Source: Microbacterium oxydans (GTDB lineage: Bacteria; Actinomycetota; Actinomycetes; Actinomycetales; Microbacteriaceae). Taken from it: a stretch of 64,000 nt of DNA. Under the pieces are notes generated by a model that did not search any database, was not told the origin of the DNA, and saw only the letters and a list, made by a program, of their open reading frames with translations. Positions 60,562-64,000 of this stretch are shown piece after piece. Position numbers and translations under genes: made by a program. The first letter of the stretch is position 1. The number at the start of each line of letters is the position of its first letter. Location: contig NZ_BJOG01000008.1 of assembly GCF_006540085.1 (NCBI RefSeq), positions 124,001-188,000 of the forward strand, read 5' to 3'.

Positions 60562-61851
60562 TTACTTCTGGTTGAGGAGTTCGGTCATCTCGGCGGCGGC
60601 GTCCTTCGTCGCGGTCGCGACGTCCTTCTGCCCGCTGAGGATGGCCTGGATCATGGAGTTGGTCGTCTTCTTCGCCTGCACGGCGCCGAAGTTCGGGGTG
60701 ACCGGGACGGATGCGCCACCGTCGACCATCTGCTCGGCGAACGGTGCGACCAGCGGGTCGGTCGAGGCCAGCGCCTCTTCCATCGCGGACTGGACGCCCG
60801 GGAAGTAGCCGGTCTCGTTCGACCACTGCTCGGCGAACTCGCCGGTGGTCATGAGCTTGACGAACTCCCACGCGAGGTCGGCGTTCTTGGTCGTGTTGAA
60901 CACGGAGAGGTGTGATCCGCCGAGCACGGACGGAGCGATACCGCCGTCCTCACCCGGGATGACGGCTGCGCCGATCTTGCCCTCGAGGTCGGGGTTCGCC
61001 TCGATGAGCGACTTCGGCGTCCACGAGCCCGAGAGCATCATGGCGACGTTGCCCTGCGTGAACGCGTCACGGAGGTCGGTCTCCTTCCAGGTGGTGGCAC
61101 CTGCGGAGGAGAAGCCGTGCTCGGTGGCGAGGCCCGTGTAGAACTCGATGCCCGCCTGCGACTCCTTGCTGTCGAGCTCGCTGGTCCAGGTCTTGCCGTC
61201 CTTCGTGGCGATCTCGCCGCCGGCGCCCCAGACCCAGGGGTAGACCTGGAACTCGGCGTCACCGGGAACCGGGAAGGGGAGCATGTCGGGCTTGGCCGCC
61301 TTGATGGCGTCACCCGCGGCGACGATGTCGTCCCACGTCTTCGGAGCCTCGAGACCGAGCTCCTCGAACACGTCGGCGCGGTAGACCAGCGAGCGGACGC
61401 CCGCGTACCACGGCATGCCGTACAGCTCGCCGTCGTAGGTGCCGGCGACTTCGAGGCCCTCGACGAGGTCGTCGCGGAGGCCCTTCTCGGCGTCGACGTA
61501 CTCATCGAGCGGCTCGAGCGCGCCGGCGTCGGCGAACTCCGCGGTCCAGGTGGTGCCGGTCTCGGCGATGTCGGGGGTCGTGCCACCGGCGATGGAGGTC
61601 ACGAAGCGGTCGTGGGCGTCGGCCCACTGGATCTCCTCGATCTTGACCGTCGCGCCGGTCTCCTTCTCGAAGGCGTCGGACACCTTGTCGTAGAAGGCGG
61701 AGGCGTCGGGGTTGGTGCCCTTCATGATCCAGACGGTGAGCTCCTGGCCCTTGCCGTCGGTGGAGCCGGTGTCGCTGCCGCCGGCGCAACCGGCGAGGGC
61801 GAGCGTGGCCACGGCGCCGAGCGCCACAGCCGAGAGAATGCGCTTGTGCAT
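60562..61851 (-). CDS. Sugar ABC transporter substrate-binding lipoprotein (family 1)
   Basis: 429 residues from ATG 61851. Lipobox LALAGC after a short signal peptide; SBP_bac_1 fold with ELTVWIMKGTNPDAS, SIAGGTTPDIAETGTTW and GELYGMPWYAGVRSLVYR. The TWTAEF/AGALEPLDEY region is common in oligosaccharide-binding members. It is the first gene of the operon to nagZ and rpiR, with a good promoter upstream. Confidence 0.95.
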   Translation of the reverse strand: MHKRILSAVALGAVATLALAGCAGGSDTGSTDGKGQELTVWIMKGTNPDASAFYDKVSDAFEKETGATVKIEEIQWADAHDRFVTSIAGGTTPDIAETGTTWTAEFADAGALEPLDEYVDAEKGLRDDLVEGLEVAGTYDGELYGMPWYAGVRSLVYRADVFEELGLEAPKTWDDIVAAGDAIKAAKPDMLPFPVPGDAEFQVYPWVWGAGGEIATKDGKTWTSELDSKESQAGIEFYTGLATEHGFSSAGATTWKETDLRDAFTQGNVAMMLSGSWTPKSLIEANPDLEGKIGAAVIPGEDGGIAPSVLGGSHLSVFNTTKNADLAWEFVKLMTTGEFAEQWSNETGYFPGVQSAMEEALASTDPLVAPFAEQMVDGGASVPVTPNFGAVQAKKTTNSMIQAILSGQKDVATATKDAAAEMTELLNQK

Positions 61852-61914
61852 TGCGGGGATCTCCTCTTTGAAAAGTCCTGGCAAGCATCGGGTACTCACC
61901 GGGGGTTAGGAAAA

Positions 61915-61943
61915 AGTATCCACGACTAACTAATTACCTGCAA
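61915..61943 (-). promoter_or_regulatory. Promoter of the sugar ABC operon
   Basis: -35 TTGCAG, 17-nt spacer, -10 GATACT on the minus strand. The spacer contains TTAGTTAG, and a GTTAG copy lies downstream, so the region is a candidate site for the RpiR regulator. Confidence 0.55.
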
Positions 61944-61989
61944 GTTCCTCTCACAATCGTCATGTGGCCGTAACATCAGGTTCCCCCGG

Positions 61990-61995
61990 TAGGCT
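61990..61995 (+). promoter_or_regulatory. Leaderless -10 box of the LCP gene (TAGGCT)
   Basis: TAGGCT ends 6 nt before the ATG at 62002. Confidence 0.5.
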
Positions 61996-62001
61996 CCCCG
62001 G

Positions 62002-63273
62002 ATGGCTCGCCGCACTCCTGACAACGACCGCTCGACGGTCGCTCGCCACGCGACACGCCCCGCTCAGAAGCCCGCCAGAGGATTCCTGAAGATCGCCGGG
62101 ATCTCCGTCGGTGTCATCCTCGTCGCCGCGATCGCGGTCGCCGCGTTCGTCGTCACCGACTACTTCAACCGCTTCAACGAGGGCGCCGTCGCGTTGGAGG
62201 ATGCCCCCGAGGTGGAGCCGCCGTCCATCAGCGCCTACCCCGGGGAGTTCAGCATCCTCGTCCTCGGCACCGACGAATGCGGTGCCGTGTCGACGGGTCT
62301 GCTGGGCGAGCGCTGCTCGAAGGCCGACGGTGGGATCCTCAACGACGTGAACCTCCTGGTCCACGTCTCGGCGGAGCCGCGCAACGTCACCGTCGTCTCG
62401 CTTCCCCGCGACCTCATGATCCCGACGCCGGAGTGCACCAGAGAAGACGGATCGATCGCCTCGGAGACCCGCAAGACGCAGATCAACTCGATCTATCAGA
62501 ACGCCGGGATGTCTTGCGTCGCGAAGACCGTCACCGAGCTCACCGGGATCGAGATCCCCTTCGCCGCCAAGATCGACTTCGACGGCGTGATGGAGGTGAC
62601 CGACGCGATCGGCGGCGTCGAGGTGTGCATCGGCGGCGACGGCATCCGCGACCGGCACACCGCGCTCGACTGGGAGCCGGGTCTGCGCACCGTGTCGGGC
62701 TACGAGGCCCTGCAATTCATCCGCACGCGGCACGGCGTCGGCGATGAGAGCGACATGGCGCGCGTGTCGAACCAGCAGCAGTACATGTCCCGCCTCGTGA
62801 AGAAGATCATGAGCGACGAGGTGCTGTCCGACCCCGGCAAGGTGCTGGGGCTCGCCGACACCATCGTGGACAACATCGATCCGAGCGTCGAGCTGGGAAA
62901 CCCCATCCGGCTCGCCCAGCTGGCCCTGTCGATCAAGGACGTGCCGTTCTCCGAGTTCGTGTTCCTCCAGTACCCGGTCTTCGCCGACCCCGACGACTCC
63001 GACCGCGTGATCCCGAACGAGCAGGCCGCCGCGACCATCTGGGACGCTCTGAAAGCGGGTCAGCCCGTGCAGCTCACCGGCGACGTCAGCAACAACGGGG
63101 GCGTCGAACTCGTCGAACCTGCGCCGGGCACGGAAGGCGAGGCTCCGATGACGGATCCGCCGGCGACGGATGCTCCTGCCACGGACGCGCCGTCTCCCCG
63201 TGCGACGCTCGACTCGGCGATCTCCGGTCAGACGGTCGATCAGGAGACGTGTGCGAACGGCAAGCAGCGCTGA
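62002..63273 (+). CDS. LytR-CpsA-Psr (LCP) family cell-wall polymer ligase
   Basis: 423 residues. One membrane helix (IAGISVGVILVAAIAVAAFV), then the extracellular LCP domain: FSILVLGTDECG, GGILNDVNLLVHVSAEPRNV with VVSLPRDLMIP, RKTQINSIYQNAG, and GYEALQFIRTRHGVGDESDM followed by ARVSNQQQ. The Arg and Asp residues that bind polyprenyl pyrophosphate are present. It attaches secondary polymers to peptidoglycan. The Thr/Pro/Ala tail ends with a Cys-containing segment. The region between its ATG and the divergent sugar operon is about 150 nt. Confidence 0.95.
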   Translation: MARRTPDNDRSTVARHATRPAQKPARGFLKIAGISVGVILVAAIAVAAFVVTDYFNRFNEGAVALEDAPEVEPPSISAYPGEFSILVLGTDECGAVSTGLLGERCSKADGGILNDVNLLVHVSAEPRNVTVVSLPRDLMIPTPECTREDGSIASETRKTQINSIYQNAGMSCVAKTVTELTGIEIPFAAKIDFDGVMEVTDAIGGVEVCIGGDGIRDRHTALDWEPGLRTVSGYEALQFIRTRHGVGDESDMARVSNQQQYMSRLVKKIMSDEVLSDPGKVLGLADTIVDNIDPSVELGNPIRLAQLALSIKDVPFSEFVFLQYPVFADPDDSDRVIPNEQAAATIWDALKAGQPVQLTGDVSNNGGVELVEPAPGTEGEAPMTDPPATDAPATDAPSPRATLDSAISGQTVDQETCANGKQR

Positions 63274-63297
63274 GCCGCTGAGACGCTGAGCAGCGCG

Positions 63298-63303
63298 TAG
63301 GCT
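63298..63303 (+). promoter_or_regulatory. Leaderless -10 box of the last gene (TAGGCT)
   Basis: TAGGCT ends 7 nt before the ATG at 63311. Confidence 0.45.
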
Positions 63304-63310
63304 CGTGCCC

Positions 63311-64000
63311 ATGGGCCGGACGAGATCGCGCGACACCGAGCATCCCCAGGTCCGGCTGGACCACGGCGGCATCGCCGGCATCGTGCCCTCGGAGTTCACG
63401 AGCGGCTTCGAGCTCATCGTCGACGGCACCCCGCAGTCCCATGTCGACCTCGACGACCCGACGCACCTGCACTTCGAGTACATCGTCCGCATGGGCGCGG
63501 TCATCGATCAGCTCGACCCCGGCCCCTTGACCGCCGTGCACCTCGGGGCCGGCGCGCTGACCGTACCGCGCTACATCGACGCGACGCGGCCCGGCTCACG
63601 TCAACAGGTGATCGAGCTCGAGGCTCCGCTCGCGCAGCTGGTGCGCGAACACCTCCCGTTGCCGAAGGGAGCGCCGATCCGGATCAGGATCGGCGATGCC
63701 CGCGAAGGAGTCGCCAAGCTGCCGAGCGCGCTCCGCGCGAGCTGCGACCTCGTCGTCTCCGATGTCTACTCGGGTGCGCAGACACCCGCGCATCTCACCA
63801 GCGTCGAGTTCTACCGGGAACTCGCAGAGCTGCTGGCCCCGGGCGGGGTGCTCCTCGTCAACGTCGCCGACGGGCCGGGACTCGCTTTCGCCCGCCGCCA
63901 GGCCGCGACGATCGCGGACGTGCTTCCGGAGGTCGGCATCCTGGCCGACACCCAGGTGCTCAAGGGCCGGCGCTTCGGGAATCTCGTCATCGCCGCCTCC
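63311..64000 (+). CDS. Spermidine synthase-like methyltransferase-fold protein, 3' end outside window
   Basis: 230 residues are seen and the frame is still open at the window edge. It has a short beta-rich head (HGGIAGIVPSEFTSGFELIV), then a Rossmann core: VHLGAGALTVPRYIDATRPG, VIELEAPLAQLVREHLPLP, IRIGDAREGVAKLPS and CDLVVSDVYSGAQTPAHLTS. This matches spermidine-synthase-like proteins (fused-MFS group) common in actinobacteria. True polyamine synthesis is uncertain, because many members lack it. Confidence 0.85.
   Translation, partial: MGRTRSRDTEHPQVRLDHGGIAGIVPSEFTSGFELIVDGTPQSHVDLDDPTHLHFEYIVRMGAVIDQLDPGPLTAVHLGAGALTVPRYIDATRPGSRQQVIELEAPLAQLVREHLPLPKGAPIRIRIGDAREGVAKLPSALRASCDLVVSDVYSGAQTPAHLTSVEFYRELAELLAPGGVLLVNVADGPGLAFARRQAATIADVLPEVGILADTQVLKGRRFGNLVIAAS

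Overview
The window is high-GC DNA with dense gene packing, many ATGA/GTGA start-stop overlaps, GTG/TTG starts, and actinobacterial gene orders (rpoB-rpoC, rplM-rpsI-glmM, acpS-alr-tsaE). A flagellar export cluster ending in csrA, DUF2510, FBP-type zinc-finger and M23 proteins, and the protein similarities as I recall them all point to a motile member of Microbacteriaceae, most likely Microbacterium. No phage, IS element, CRISPR array, plasmid gene or replication origin was seen. It reads as ordinary chromosome.

Layout. (1) 1-8020: the end of motB, then fliM-fliN-fliO-fliP-fliQ-fliR-flhB-flhA-csrA, almost all joined by 4-bp overlaps; this covers the stator, switch and export gate. (2) 8021-13720, minus strand: a membrane protein with a degenerate GGDEF domain, a histidine kinase, a response regulator, tsaE, alr and acpS. 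(3) 13816-24953: housekeeping genes (glmS, coaA, a Ppx/GppA phosphatase, an AraC-type regulator, glmM, rpsI, rplM, an exonuclease-family protein, truA, an RraA-family protein and an APC permease). (4) 25053-34177, accessory region: an HxlR/quinone-reductase pair; a stress block with an ECF sigma factor, an Asp23-domain protein with a zinc-less anti-sigma-like head, a further Asp23-like protein, CsbD and a classical Asp23; a TetR/MFS drug-efflux pair with a clear operator; a CAAX protease; a broken alcohol-dehydrogenase-family gene; and a META-domain membrane protein. (5) 34239-41727: tRNA-Met, tRNA-Thr, an M23 peptidase, an inositol-phosphatase-family gene, membrane proteins, an enoyl-CoA hydratase, tRNA-Tyr, a PfkB kinase and a lipoprotein. 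(6) 41905-49364: rpoC and rpoB behind a strong promoter. (7) 49664-61851: a peptide ABC transporter, a PfkB sugar kinase, and a sugar ABC transporter operon with a NagZ-like glycosidase and an RpiR/SIS regulator, which together suggest cell-wall or amino-sugar salvage. (8) 62002-64000: an LCP wall ligase and the start of a spermidine-synthase-like gene running off the edge.

The most notable signals are: a flagellar switch in which FliM lacks the usual N-terminal CheY-binding peptide while FliN has a long N-terminal domain; an ECF sigma factor translationally linked to an Asp23-type putative anti-sigma; a degenerate diguanylate-cyclase-like membrane partner of a histidine kinase; about thirteen leaderless promoters of the form TAnnnT placed 6-7 nt before the start codon, five of them exactly TAGGCT; an Asn at the position equivalent to E. 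coli RpoB His526; a perfect 46-bp palindrome; and a small tandem-repeat locus between two convergent sugar genes. All functions are inferred by reading the sequence; no database search was run.
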